Source: an uncultured Clostridium sp.
Lineage (GTDB): Bacteria > Bacillota > Clostridia > Lachnospirales > Lachnospiraceae
DNA length: 64,000 nucleotides
NCBI GenBank assembly: GCA_947178445.1
Contig: CAMWYJ010000010.1
Coordinates: 1 to 64,000, forward strand
Direction of reading: 5' to 3'
A program made the translations under genes and the position numbers. Below are positions 27,458 through 36,833 of the stretch, piece by piece (the stretch's first letter is position 1; each line of letters opens with the position of its first letter). A model generated the notes under the pieces. That model was not told the origin of the DNA, made no database searches, and was given only the letters and a program-made list of their open reading frames with translations.

Positions 27458-28394
27458 GTTTTACTGCCCCCTTTCCAAATGCCCTCGGAACAGTTACGCG
27501 TTCAATTAATGGCACTAAAAGATTACCAATGATAATGGCATAGGATACTCCTTCTGCCGAACTGCCAAAAATACGGAACAGAAATGTCAAAAAACCAAGG
27601 AATACACCAAATAATACTTTTCCATTCGGAGTGATAGGAGATGTCACATAATCTGTTGCCATAAAAAATGCGCCAAGCATAAGCCCTCCACCAAAAATGT
27701 GTGCAGCCAAAAAGGATATATCAAACCCTCTGCCGGAAACCATTGCATAAATCAAAATAAATAAAGCAAATGAACCGATATAGCATAACGGTATCCTAAA
27801 ATTGATAACTCCTCTTACAACCAAAAATATTCCGCCAATTATAAGTGCAAGCGCACAGGTTTCTCCAATCGTTCCTGCCGTAGTCCCCAAAAACATGGAT
27901 AACACATCCACAGACTCGCCGGCTTTTAAATTTGCAAGCGGTGTTGCAGTCGTCACTGCATCATATGTAAATGTTGTCATGCGTCCTGTAAAAGAAATCA
28001 ATAAAAAACATCTTGCACCAAGAGCCGGATTCATAAAATTCTGTCCCAGTCCACCAAATAGCTGCTTCACAACAATGATTGCAAAAAAACTTCCTATTAT
28101 TGGCAGCCAAAGAGGTACCTCCGGTGGAAGGTTCAATGCAAGCAAAAGTCCTGTCAGCATTGCGGACAAATCCTTTATTGTACACTTCACACCGATTATT
28201 TTCTGATAGGCTGCCTCAAAGATGACACAGCTTATGACAGTGATCAAAACTGTAACGAGTGCCTTTATTCCAAAGTTATAAATTCCAACTATGGCAGCAG
28301 GCATTAAAGCTACAATGACCTGTCCCATAAGATTGGTTGTCGTCTCCTTATCCCTGATATGGGGAGAAGATGAAATCTTCATCGTCTGTTCCAA
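27450..28394 (-). CDS. rnfD: Rnf complex subunit RnfD
   Basis: About 314 residues, multi-spanning, with the SSSPHIR opening motif and the DAVTTATPLANLK sequence that carries the FMN-linked threonine in this family. The start codon is probably the TTG at 28394, eight bases after AGGAGG; the GTG at 28403 is part of that site. RnfD is a membrane-embedded flavin carrier of the pump. Confidence 0.94.
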   Translation of the reverse strand: MEQTMKISSSPHIRDKETTTNLMGQVIVALMPAAIVGIYNFGIKALVTVLITVISCVIFEAAYQKIIGVKCTIKDLSAMLTGLLLALNLPPEVPLWLPIIGSFFAIIVVKQLFGGLGQNFMNPALGARCFLLISFTGRMTTFTYDAVTTATPLANLKAGESVDVLSMFLGTTAGTIGETCALALIIGGIFLVVRGVINFRIPLCYIGSFALFILIYAMVSGRGFDISFLAAHIFGGGLMLGAFFMATDYVTSPITPNGKVLFGVFLGFLTFLFRIFGSSAEGVSYAIIIGNLLVPLIERVTVPRAFGKGAVKHE

Positions 28395-28406
28395 AATGTC
28401 CACCTC

Positions 28407-29729
28407 CTACTTCTTTCGGTTTGCCAAAATCTGTTTCCGTGTTCCAGCAATAATCTGTGTCAAATGCCTCTTTGCCGGACAGACATAGGAACAGCATCCA
28501 CATTCACAGCATTCCATGCCGTCACATTTTACAAACTCATCCAATTGTCCGTGACTTGCCAGATTTGCAAGCTTATTTGGCAATACACGTCCAGGACACA
28601 CCTCAACACATCGTCCACACCGGATACAGTTAGAAGGCTCTGTCTCCGACACAATATCCTCCCTGAAACAAAGCAGTGCCGATGAGCCCTTTACAATTGG
28701 TACATCCAGATCAAACATTGCTTTCCCCATCATCGGACCGCCGGAAATAATTTTTGCCGGATCCTCAATATTGAATCCTCCTACCGCATCAATTAATTCT
28801 CTTGCATTCGTTCCAATCCGCACACGGAAATTTGCCGTATCCATCACGGCATCCCCTGTTACTGTTACAATACGTTCAAACAGTGGCCTTCCCTCAATAA
28901 TTGCATTATAGATCGCCACAATAGTATCAATGTTATGCACGATACAGCCTGCATCTGCCGGAAGCATGGAGGAATTAATCTCCCTGCCTGTATTTGCCTT
29001 GATCAACTGTCGTTCTGCACCTTGTGGATATTTTGTTTTCACAGCATTTACTGTAATATTGTCAATATTTTTCGTTAAATCTGTAAGAAGTTTGATTGCA
29101 TCTGGTTTATTATCCTCAATTGCAATGATACCCCTTGCATGATCAAACAGATTGATGACAATCTGAAGACCTGTCACAATCTTTTCCGGTACTTCTAACA
29201 TTCTCCGGTAATCAGATGTCAGATAAGGTTCACATTCTGCACCATTTACAATAATTGTATCAATAAAATCCTCATTCTTTGGTGAAAGCTTTACATGTGT
29301 CGGAAAACCTGCACCGCCCATTCCGACAATACCTGCTTCCTTAATCGCATCTTTGACATCCTCTCTATACATCTGCTCTAACGGTCTTATATTCTTTGAA
29401 AAATCTATCTCCTCAAACAAACCGTCATTCTCAATAATAATCGAATTCACCTTTGTTCCGCTAACTGTCATTCTGGGTTCTATCGCCTTTACCGTACCAG
29501 ATATACCAGAATGAATATTTGCCGATACAAAACCACTAGCCTCCGCAATCTTCTGCCCTGCTAATACGTGGTCTCCTTTCTTTACCAGCGGTACTGCTGG
29601 TGCCCCAATATGCTGGGATAAGGGATAAACCCCATCTCCTTTGGGAAGATAATCACAGATTGCTTTTTTCATGGACAATTCTTTGCCATCATAGGGATGA
29701 ATTCCTCCCGAAAATGTTAATAAACCCAT
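28407..29729 (-). CDS. rnfC: Rnf complex subunit RnfC
   Basis: A 440-residue soluble subunit that binds NADH and FMN (GMGGAGFPTHVKL region, about 135-147) and two [4Fe-4S] clusters (CIRCGRCVEVCPGR, then CCECGCCSYVCPAK). It passes electrons to NAD+ in the ferredoxin-oxidising direction. First gene of rnfCDGE-X-AB. A TATAAT at 29792-29797 and a palindrome at 29812-29827 lie upstream, so the operon may have its own promoter. Confidence 0.97.
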   Translation of the reverse strand: MGLLTFSGGIHPYDGKELSMKKAICDYLPKGDGVYPLSQHIGAPAVPLVKKGDHVLAGQKIAEASGFVSANIHSGISGTVKAIEPRMTVSGTKVNSIIIENDGLFEEIDFSKNIRPLEQMYREDVKDAIKEAGIVGMGGAGFPTHVKLSPKNEDFIDTIIVNGAECEPYLTSDYRRMLEVPEKIVTGLQIVINLFDHARGIIAIEDNKPDAIKLLTDLTKNIDNITVNAVKTKYPQGAERQLIKANTGREINSSMLPADAGCIVHNIDTIVAIYNAIIEGRPLFERIVTVTGDAVMDTANFRVRIGTNARELIDAVGGFNIEDPAKIISGGPMMGKAMFDLDVPIVKGSSALLCFREDIVSETEPSNCIRCGRCVEVCPGRVLPNKLANLASHGQLDEFVKCDGMECCECGCCSYVCPAKRHLTQIIAGTRKQILANRKK

Positions 29730-29791
29730 GTAGCATACCTCTCTTTACATTTATTTGCACTTTCTTACACAATCTCATCGATATTACTCTG

Positions 29792-29827
29792 ATTATACAA
29801 CGTATGTACCTGTTTTACCAGTAAAAC
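29792..29827 (-). promoter_or_regulatory. Possible rnfC promoter with palindromic operator
   Basis: A TATAAT -10 (29792-29797, minus strand) has only a poor -35 (TGGTAA, 17 bases away). That -35 position falls in a perfect palindrome with arms GTTTTAC / GTAAAAC and a two-base centre (29812-29827). The layout suits a regulator controlling rnf; the regulator is unknown. Confidence 0.4.
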
Positions 29828-29869
29828 AATCAGAAAAATCAGAACATACCTGTAAAATATTCTCAAACA

Positions 29870-30037
29870 TCATATCCGGTCTTTCATCTCAATCAGCCGA
29901 ATTGGCTCCTGTGAAAAATCATAAAAGGATGCTGCATTGTCCCCTATATCATTCGAGCGTTTCACACGCTTTATTACGATACAAATAGCAATACAAACAC
30001 CTGATATAATTCCAAGAATGAAAGCTAATACAATCAT
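29870..30037 (-). CDS. Small single-span membrane protein (55 aa)
   Basis: A 55-residue protein starting MIVLAFILGIISG: one membrane segment (about 2-22), a basic KRVKR stop-transfer stretch, then a short acidic/polar tail. Its ATG overlaps the stop codon of the zinc-ribbon gene (ATGA) and has the site GGAGGTAGGAA, so it is coupled to that gene. I do not recognise it. A partner of the zinc-ribbon membrane protein is the simplest guess. Confidence 0.7.
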   Translation of the reverse strand: MIVLAFILGIISGVCIAICIVIKRVKRSNDIGDNAASFYDFSQEPIRLIEMKDRI

Positions 30038-31233
30038 TTCCTACCTCCTTGCCGGTCGGACACATAGCTTTTTATCTCCGTTGCTTCTGTCAACTGCTGA
30101 CTCTTTTTATAAGCAGCTAACGATTTAAATGCTGCACAAACAGAAATTACAGCCTCTGTAAAAATGATACCAATGATTTGACTGATCTCCTCTTCAAACC
30201 CGTCCGCATTCATTACTGCTTCTAATAAATACCAAAATAAAACGGTAAGCAAAACGGAAAGTCCAGTACTTAAGATACAGAGATCTCTGTGAACTTTTTT
30301 CTTCTCGACCGGAACCGCACCAACCATTTTCCCTGTCTGTCCATTTACCATAATAGTGTAAGGCCTTTCCTTATACCAAAACACCAAAAACCATGCCGGA
30401 AGCAGAGCATAGTATTTCCCAGTCAGTTCATGAATGAAGGCACTGCTTTTGACCTTAATGCTGTGTGCTGGGATTGTTTCCCGTATTTCCTGATTAAACA
30501 TTTTCTTTGCACGTTCTACCGCTGTAAACTCCATGACCTCCATAAACTCATCCGAACAATCCGCATAAAAACCGGATAAGTAGCCTGCTGAAAACGACTT
30601 TAAGTCCTTCATGTCATAAGGCTCTAACCGGACTGAAGACTCATCATTCAATGTTCTTGAGGCATCTACAGTAATCTTTTTGAAGGTATGCTCGACTTCC
30701 CTGTAATACAGATAAGTACGTGCATTATTTCCGCTTCCTATTTCTCCCGTCAAATACTGGTTGTCATGGCAATAGATATCAAACAGCCAGAACGGAACAT
30801 ATATTCCGCGAAGCGTATCCACACGAAAATCTTTAATTTCCTGCGGAATATACGCTCCTTTGCTCAAATGCTTACGGATAATGGCTAATGCTTCCTTCTT
30901 CGACACAGAAAACGGAAGAATAAAGTCCGGCTTTCGCTGCTTTGCCACCCGGTCAAATACAACAGTGGGCTGCCCACAGTAAGCGCAAAAAGTAGCACTT
31001 TCCACATCATTAATGATAAGCTGCGCCGCACAGGAAGTACAATGATAGACCTCACATTCCATCATCTCCACGTCATCTTCTAACTCCCCATCACTTTCCT
31101 CTTTCGCAGCAGCCTCCTCTGGAACTGTAAAATCCTTTGTCAGAAAAATAGAACCACAAAACTGGCACATCAAATCCGCCAAAGCTGGATCATATGTAAT
31201 TGCTCCGTTGCAGTTTGGGCATTTTATTATCAT
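30034..31233 (-). CDS. Zinc-ribbon membrane protein of unknown function
   Basis: A 399-residue protein with two N-terminal CxxC...CxxC zinc ribbons (CPNC..CQFCG at about 5-26; CTSC..CAYCG at about 65-87), a soluble middle part (about 100-310) and two membrane segments near the C-terminus (about 318-340 and 350-375). Similar zinc-ribbon proteins with C-terminal anchors occur in Lachnospiraceae; no function is known to me. It starts 73 bases after the Gx-transporter gene and overlaps the next small membrane gene. Confidence 0.7.
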   Translation of the reverse strand: MIIKCPNCNGAITYDPALADLMCQFCGSIFLTKDFTVPEEAAAKEESDGELEDDVEMMECEVYHCTSCAAQLIINDVESATFCAYCGQPTVVFDRVAKQRKPDFILPFSVSKKEALAIIRKHLSKGAYIPQEIKDFRVDTLRGIYVPFWLFDIYCHDNQYLTGEIGSGNNARTYLYYREVEHTFKKITVDASRTLNDESSVRLEPYDMKDLKSFSAGYLSGFYADCSDEFMEVMEFTAVERAKKMFNQEIRETIPAHSIKVKSSAFIHELTGKYYALLPAWFLVFWYKERPYTIMVNGQTGKMVGAVPVEKKKVHRDLCILSTGLSVLLTVLFWYLLEAVMNADGFEEEISQIIGIIFTEAVISVCAAFKSLAAYKKSQQLTEATEIKSYVSDRQGGRK

Positions 31234-31306
31234 TCATTTTCCTCTTTATCTTTGGTAGTTATTATACAAATTATACCGAAAGCACTATCTTTTTACAACA
31301 GGGAAT

Positions 31307-31804
31307 TCACGATGGAAGAATCTTGTTCATCTGCTGAAATATAAGATAACTAAGGTAGCCGACAAGTAGGCCCGAAACGGCACCCGATAAAAGCAGCACA
31401 ATAAAATAATAGAAAATCCTCACATTTTCCATAATAAGAGCTGCCACCAGTATTTGTCCTACGTTATGAAAAATCCCACCAGCAATGCTTACTCCAATCA
31501 CCGAAAAGCACTTACATTTCTTTAATACGCACATTAAAAAAATGCTGAACACCCCTCCTGCAATACCATAGATAATCCCAGATATACCAGAAAACAAAAA
31601 ACCCGTAATAGAAACCCGGAGTATCATAAAAAAGAATACCACCGTCTTTTTCTCCCTATACAACAAAAGAAGCGTAACAACATTCGCAAGTCCGATTTTC
31701 ATGCCGGGCACTGCCACAAAAACAGGAAGTAAAGTCTCTATGTAAGACAAAACAAGTGAGAACGCCAAAAGTAAGCCTAATTCTGTTACTTTACTTGTAT
31801 GCAT
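31307..31804 (-). CDS. Gx transporter family membrane protein
   Basis: About 165 residues with five or six membrane segments and the GMKIGLANVVTLLLLY motif near the first loop, typical of the Gx transporter family (annotated in older databases as heptaprenyl diphosphate synthase component I). These proteins resemble small-substrate transporter S-components and often sit beside NusG-II, ApbE and rnf genes, suggesting a role in flavin or redox-cofactor supply; the substrate is unknown. The ATG at 31804 was chosen over an in-frame GTG at 31813. Confidence 0.75.
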   Translation of the reverse strand: MHTSKVTELGLLLAFSLVLSYIETLLPVFVAVPGMKIGLANVVTLLLLYREKKTVVFFFMILRVSITGFLFSGISGIIYGIAGGVFSIFLMCVLKKCKCFSVIGVSIAGGIFHNVGQILVAALIMENVRIFYYFIVLLLSGAVSGLLVGYLSYLIFQQMNKILPS

Positions 31805-31821
31805 CCTCCTCACCTCCGACC

Positions 31822-32184
31822 TTAATTATCTATCTCTTTTTCTTCCCCACCTCTGATTTCCACAAAAACATCATTCGGCAGACAAATAATCATTTCTCCA
31901 TTTTTACAAACTGTCCCTTTCTTTACACAAATCTGATCAGGACAATCCGCTTCTACCATAAAAACCGCTCCATTTTCAATCCGGATTACATTATACCCGT
32001 TATTTTCTCCCCTGCATTCAATTGTTCGATCCTCATAAATGGAGTATTCAGAAGTAACACCATTTTTCGTAATTTGAACACTGTCACCCTGTTTTTCATG
32101 TTGTAAAAAACAAAGAGCGATTCCAGAAACCAGAACCGCTATGCATAAAATAATTATATCTCCCTTTTTTATTTTTCCGTCCAT
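31822..32184 (-). CDS. NusG domain II-containing membrane-anchored protein
   Basis: A 120-residue protein with one N-terminal membrane segment (about 9-26) and a small beta domain of the NusG-II type, including EADCPDQICVKKGTV (about 78-92) with two cysteines, a family signature. Genes for this protein are habitually next to Gx-transporter and ApbE genes. Not a transcription factor despite the name. Function unknown. Confidence 0.78.
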   Translation of the reverse strand: MDGKIKKGDIIILCIAVLVSGIALCFLQHEKQGDSVQITKNGVTSEYSIYEDRTIECRGENNGYNVIRIENGAVFMVEADCPDQICVKKGTVCKNGEMIICLPNDVFVEIRGGEEKEIDN

Positions 32185-32234
32185 TCTTCCATCCCTCTTT
32201 TGAATACATAGGATACCCGAAATATCATGGTTGT

Positions 32235-33311
32235 TTATTTGGAAAGTTTATATGAATCTTCCTTGATGTTGAAATTTTTTTTGATCCCGTCTGTTATATA
32301 TACCTGCTTGTCCTTTGTAATAAAAATTGCTTCTACACCTTTTTTCTTCGCATACTTCATTCCATCTTCCAACCCCATAACAAAACAGGCTGTTGACAGA
32401 GCATCCGACAAAATTCCACTGTCACTGATGATCGTCACTGAAATCAGTCCGTTGTCTGCCGGATAGCCGGTAAAACTATCCATTATATGATGATATCGTT
32501 TCCCATCCTTTTCAAAATATTTTTCATAATCGCCAGAGGTCGAAATCATTGTATTACCTGTACATTTCAGCACACCCATGACATCCTCCTCTTCCTTTCT
32601 CGGATCCCTTATTCCAATATGCCAGTCTTTTAAATCTCCTTTTGAGCCATATACAGCAATACTTCCTCCGACAGATACAACTGCTCCATCAATATCCGTC
32701 TTTTTCAGTTCTTTTACAATCTCATCACAAGCAATTCCCTTTCCGGCTGCACCAAAATCAATTGCCATTTCTTCCTTATGAAAAATAATACCGGTCTCTG
32801 TCAGTTCTATATTGGAGGCATCAATATTTTGCTTCACCATATCAATTACCTCCGGCAGTGGAACAATTTCTGCACCATCCTCAATCCCCCACAAGCTGGT
32901 AAGTGGTCTGATACAGGGACAAAACGCACCGTCCGTTTCCTTCCATATCTCTAATTCCTTTTTGAGATATTCCATAATATTTTCCGACAAGCCGTAAGAA
33001 CCACCAACAGCATAATTCCGGTTACATTTTGAAACTTCCGAATCAGCGACCCTGACTGAAATCTGTTTTTCCAATTCTCTCAGACAGGTATCAATTCTAT
33101 CATTTATCTCTTCATTTTCGGCGGTACTGTCAGAATAAAAGGTTTTTTTTACGGCCGTTCCCATTGTCTTTCCAGCAAAGGTATCGCTTGCTATATTTTT
33201 ATCCCTAACGCTCTGGTTTCTTATTCCGGCAATAATCAACAAGACCATACTAATTCCGATAAAAGCTCCAATTATGACGGACTTGTATCTTCTCACATAA
33301 TATCGCCACAT
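32235..33311 (-). CDS. apbE: FAD:protein FMN transferase ApbE
   Basis: A 358-residue exported enzyme with an N-terminal anchor (about 13-30). Motifs GKTMGTAVKKTFYS, IDFGAAGKGIACDEI, VSVGGSIAVYG and SDALSTACFVMG are the ApbE substrate and Mg-binding blocks. It transfers FMN from FAD to the threonine of RnfG and RnfD outside the membrane. It begins only 11 bases after fabZ, so it may be transcribed with the fab genes, and leads toward rnf. Confidence 0.94.
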   Translation of the reverse strand: MWRYYVRRYKSVIIGAFIGISMVLLIIAGIRNQSVRDKNIASDTFAGKTMGTAVKKTFYSDSTAENEEINDRIDTCLRELEKQISVRVADSEVSKCNRNYAVGGSYGLSENIMEYLKKELEIWKETDGAFCPCIRPLTSLWGIEDGAEIVPLPEVIDMVKQNIDASNIELTETGIIFHKEEMAIDFGAAGKGIACDEIVKELKKTDIDGAVVSVGGSIAVYGSKGDLKDWHIGIRDPRKEEEDVMGVLKCTGNTMISTSGDYEKYFEKDGKRYHHIMDSFTGYPADNGLISVTIISDSGILSDALSTACFVMGLEDGMKYAKKKGVEAIFITKDKQVYITDGIKKNFNIKEDSYKLSK

Positions 33312-33322
33312 AACAACTTCAC

Positions 33323-33748
33323 CTAACCAATCATAAAGGATATCTCCGCCTTGCAGGCAACCTTGCCATCCACAGATGCCGTCACAGCCCCGATGCCCAA
33401 CGGTCCTTTCACTTTAATAATCTCACATTCCAGATCCAGCCGGTCACCTGGAACTACCTTCTGCTTGAACTTTGCACTATTGACACCTGCAAAATAAGCT
33501 GTCTTTCCCTTAAAATTCTCCTGAGACAGCACTGCCACTGCTCCTAGCTGAGCTAATGCCTCTAACTGAAGAACACCCGGCATTACAGGCTCACCCGGGA
33601 AATGTCCTGCAAAAAAAGGCTCGTTATAGGTAATATTTTTATACCCTTTTATGGATTTTCCAGGCACCATCTCTGTCACCTTATCAATCAGTAAAAATGG
33701 CTGACGATGCGGTATAATTTCCATAATCTGTTTAATATCCAATTCCAT
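33323..33748 (-). CDS. fabZ: 3-hydroxyacyl-ACP dehydratase FabZ
   Basis: A 141-residue hot-dog-fold dehydratase with catalytic H49 (in GHFPGEPVMPG) and E63 (in LQLEALAQ). It removes water from 3-hydroxyacyl-ACP in type II fatty acid synthesis. It is the last of the fab genes here and is followed 11 bases later by apbE. Confidence 0.96.
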   Translation of the reverse strand: MELDIKQIMEIIPHRQPFLLIDKVTEMVPGKSIKGYKNITYNEPFFAGHFPGEPVMPGVLQLEALAQLGAVAVLSQENFKGKTAYFAGVNSAKFKQKVVPGDRLDLECEIIKVKGPLGIGAVTASVDGKVACKAEISFMIG

Positions 33749-33798
33749 GTTATTATCCTCTCATTCCATAATATCGTTAGGAAATCGCAAAACGCTTC

Positions 33799-35043
33799 CT
33801 ATTCTCCGACATACTTTCTTATAACAATAGTCGCATTATGTCCGCCAAAACCTAAGGAATTTGATATACACACATTGACATCCTTAGAGATCCCTTTGCC
33901 CTTTACATAGTTCAGCGTGAAATCTTCACCCTCCTCTACCTCATTAAGGCCTACATTTTCATGGATATAGCCATCCTCTATGGACTTCACACAGGTAATA
34001 AATTCAACACCACCTGCCGCACCAAGCAAATGGCCAACCATAGACTTAGTAGAACTGATTAATACATCATTTTGTGCATCGCCAAATGCTGCCTTAATAG
34101 CTCTTGTCTCGAATAAATCGTTATGATGGGTGGAAGTTCCATGTGCATTGATATAATCAACCTCAGATGGCTTAACACCGGCATCTTTCATGGCTAATAT
34201 CATTGCATTCGCTGCACCCATACCGTCCTCAGCCGGTGAAGTAATATGATATGCGTCGGATGTTGCACCATAACCAACCACTTCTGCTAAAATCCTGGCA
34301 CCTCTCGCCTTTGCATGTTCCAGTTCTTCTAATACGACAACACTTGCTCCCTCTCCAAGAATAAATCCTGCTCTGTCCTTGTCAAACGGAATGGATGCTT
34401 TTGTTACATCCTCTGTTGTGTTAAGAGCAGTAAGCGCAGAAAATCCACCGATACCAATCGGGGTAACACAGCTTTCTGTTCCTCCTGCAACCATAACATC
34501 TGCATCCCCATACTGAATGGTACGGAACGCTTCACCAATATTGTGAGTTCCAGTCGCACATGCGGTTACTACATTAATTGACTTACCCTTTAATCCAAAA
34601 TAAATAGAAACATTTCCACATGCCATATTCGATATCATGGCCGGAACCAGCAATGGCTCAATTCTCGCCGGTCCTTTTTCTTCTAATCGCTTTATATTGC
34701 GTTCTATAGACTGCAGGCTTCCGGTTCCGGAACCTACTGCTGTACCTACTCGATACGGATCTTCTTTTTCCATATCAAGTCCAGCCTGTTCTATCGCTTC
34801 CTTTGCTGCCACCACTGCATACTGGGAGAAAAGCTCCATACGCTTTGCAGTCTTTGGATCAATATAATCCTTTGCGTTAAAATCCTTTACCTCTGCAGCA
34901 AGCTTTGCCTTAAATTCCGTAGCATCAAACTTGGTAATCGGTCCAATTCCAACCTTGCTTTCCTTAACGCTTTTCCAAAAATCCTCTACATTTAAACCAA
35001 TTGGGGTGATTGCACCCATACCCGTTACAACAACTCGTCTCAT
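33799..35043 (-). CDS. fabF: 3-oxoacyl-ACP synthase II FabF
   Basis: About 414 residues with the Cys-His-His condensing triad: Cys in VTACATGTHN, His in HGTSTHHND and His in KSMVGHLLGAAG. It elongates acyl-ACP. The start at 35043 gives MRRVVVTGMG and follows AGGAGaaaatc; the upstream ATG adds six residues without a good site. Lies between fabG and fabZ. Confidence 0.96.
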   Translation of the reverse strand: MRRVVVTGMGAITPIGLNVEDFWKSVKESKVGIGPITKFDATEFKAKLAAEVKDFNAKDYIDPKTAKRMELFSQYAVVAAKEAIEQAGLDMEKEDPYRVGTAVGSGTGSLQSIERNIKRLEEKGPARIEPLLVPAMISNMACGNVSIYFGLKGKSINVVTACATGTHNIGEAFRTIQYGDADVMVAGGTESCVTPIGIGGFSALTALNTTEDVTKASIPFDKDRAGFILGEGASVVVLEELEHAKARGARILAEVVGYGATSDAYHITSPAEDGMGAANAMILAMKDAGVKPSEVDYINAHGTSTHHNDLFETRAIKAAFGDAQNDVLISSTKSMVGHLLGAAGGVEFITCVKSIEDGYIHENVGLNEVEEGEDFTLNYVKGKGISKDVNVCISNSLGFGGHNATIVIRKYVGE

Positions 35044-35099
35044 GATTTTCTCCTTCACCATTTTCCTGTAATATGTCAGGTTATTTTATATTTTATTTA

Positions 35100-35840
35100 T
35101 TACACACTCATTCCACCGTCTACACAAATCACCTGTCCGGTAATATACGCTGCTTTTTCAGATGCCAAAAATGCCACCAGCTCTGCTACGTCTTTTACAC
35201 TTCCAAGCTTCTTCATGGCAATACGTTCTGCCACCTGTGCCTTTGCATCTTCCGGCATGGCATCTGTCATTTCTGTCACGATAAATCCAGGAGCCACGGC
35301 ATTTACAGTAATTCCACGTGAACCTAACTCCTTTGCAACGGACTTGGTAATACCGATAATTCCAGCCTTCGATGCAGAATAATTCACCTGTCCGCCATTG
35401 CCATATACACCTACAACACTTGATAAATTAATGATATGACCACCTTTTTGCTTTAACATCTGTCTGGAAATATGTTTAATACAGTTAAATGTACCCTTTA
35501 AATTAATATCTAATACTGCATTATAATCTTCCTCTGACATCTTCATTAAAAGACCGTCCTTTGTGATGCCTGCATTATTTACGAGAATATCAAGGGAACC
35601 ATACTCCTTCACGATATCCTTCATCATATTCTCCACTGCCATATAATCCGCTACATTACAGCAATATGTAGATGCCCTGCCACCATTTTCTTTAATGATA
35701 TCCACAACCTCTTCTGCCTTTTGTCTGCTGCCGTTATAATTTACAACGACGGTCGCACCATAGGATGCCAGGGTAACCGCTGTCTGTCTTCCAATTCCAC
35801 GGCTTGCGCCGGTTACTAATGCAATCTTTCCTGTTAACAT
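35100..35840 (-). CDS. fabG: 3-oxoacyl-ACP reductase FabG
   Basis: A 246-residue short-chain dehydrogenase with the TGASRGIGRQT cofactor loop, NNAG motif and the catalytic YSASKAG. It reduces 3-oxoacyl-ACP with NADPH. It starts 8 bases after fabD. Confidence 0.96.
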   Translation of the reverse strand: MLTGKIALVTGASRGIGRQTAVTLASYGATVVVNYNGSRQKAEEVVDIIKENGGRASTYCCNVADYMAVENMMKDIVKEYGSLDILVNNAGITKDGLLMKMSEEDYNAVLDINLKGTFNCIKHISRQMLKQKGGHIINLSSVVGVYGNGGQVNYSASKAGIIGITKSVAKELGSRGITVNAVAPGFIVTEMTDAMPEDAKAQVAERIAMKKLGSVKDVAELVAFLASEKAAYITGQVICVDGGMSV

Positions 35841-35848
35841 ATTTCCTC

Positions 35849-36775
35849 CTATAAGCCAAATACTTCTTTCACCTTATCAAGATCCGCGTATTTATCCACA
35901 TTGACAATCGTTACGTCTTTATTAATCTTCTTCACAAAAGAAGAAAGCGTCCTTCCCGGTCCAATTTCAATAAAGGTATCCACACCATCTGCTAACATAG
36001 CCTCCACACACTGAATCCACTTAACAGAAGATGATACCTGTGCAGAAAGCAAATCTTTTACTTCGCTCTTATCCTTCACAAAATCACCTGTCACATTTGT
36101 TACATAAGGTATAGCAATATCATGAATCTCAACATCCTTAAGTTCCTCAGCAAGCTTCTCGCTAGCGCCCTTTAACATTGGGGAATGAAAAGGTCCGCTT
36201 ACATTAAGTGGAACGCACCGCTTTGCACCTGCTTCCTTTAACAGCTCACAGGCCTTAGAAACCGCTTCCTTTTCTCCGGAAATAGCAATCTGACCCGGGC
36301 AATTATAATTTGCAATGCCTACAATTCCATCCACCTGCTCTAATATTTCTAAAATTTTATCTGCATCCATAGCAAGAATCGCTGCCATGCCACCCTGTCC
36401 AACAGGTACTTCATCCTGCATATATATTCCACGTTTTCTGACAACTTTCGCACAAGCTTCGAAATCCATCACACCAGAAGCTACCAGTGCAGAATATTCT
36501 CCAAGCGACAAACCACCTGTTACATCGGGTTTTACACCCAAATCAAGTACAGCCTGCATCATGGAAATCTCTGCAGTCAGCATCGCAATCTGCGTATACT
36601 CCGTAATATTAATATCATCATTCTCCTCAAAGCAAAGAGCTTCCATATCAAGACCTACCGCCTTTGATGCTGCCTCGAAAATTTCCCTGCTCTTTGCATT
36701 GTTATCATAGAATTCCTTTCCCATTCCAACATACTGCGCTCCCTGCCCTGGAAACATAAATGCCACCTTACTCAT
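35849..36775 (-). CDS. fabD: Malonyl-CoA:ACP transacylase FabD
   Basis: A 308-residue transacylase with the FPGQGAQYVGMG opening, nucleophile serine in GLSLGEYSA and the histidine in SGPFHSPML. It loads malonyl onto acyl carrier protein. In many Clostridia acpP and fabK lie between fabH and fabD; here only 58 bases separate them, with no room for either. Confidence 0.96.
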   Translation of the reverse strand: MSKVAFMFPGQGAQYVGMGKEFYDNNAKSREIFEAASKAVGLDMEALCFEENDDINITEYTQIAMLTAEISMMQAVLDLGVKPDVTGGLSLGEYSALVASGVMDFEACAKVVRKRGIYMQDEVPVGQGGMAAILAMDADKILEILEQVDGIVGIANYNCPGQIAISGEKEAVSKACELLKEAGAKRCVPLNVSGPFHSPMLKGASEKLAEELKDVEIHDIAIPYVTNVTGDFVKDKSEVKDLLSAQVSSSVKWIQCVEAMLADGVDTFIEIGPGRTLSSFVKKINKDVTIVNVDKYADLDKVKEVFGL

Positions 36776-36833
36776 GTACTGCTACCTCCTGCTCATTCTT
36801 ATCATTTTTATCTTTTCATAAATTGCTTTTTAT

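Noticed and set aside
36776-36833. Hidden acpP between fabD and fabH
   Set aside because: The gap is 58 bases and contains no DSL phosphopantetheine motif in any frame.
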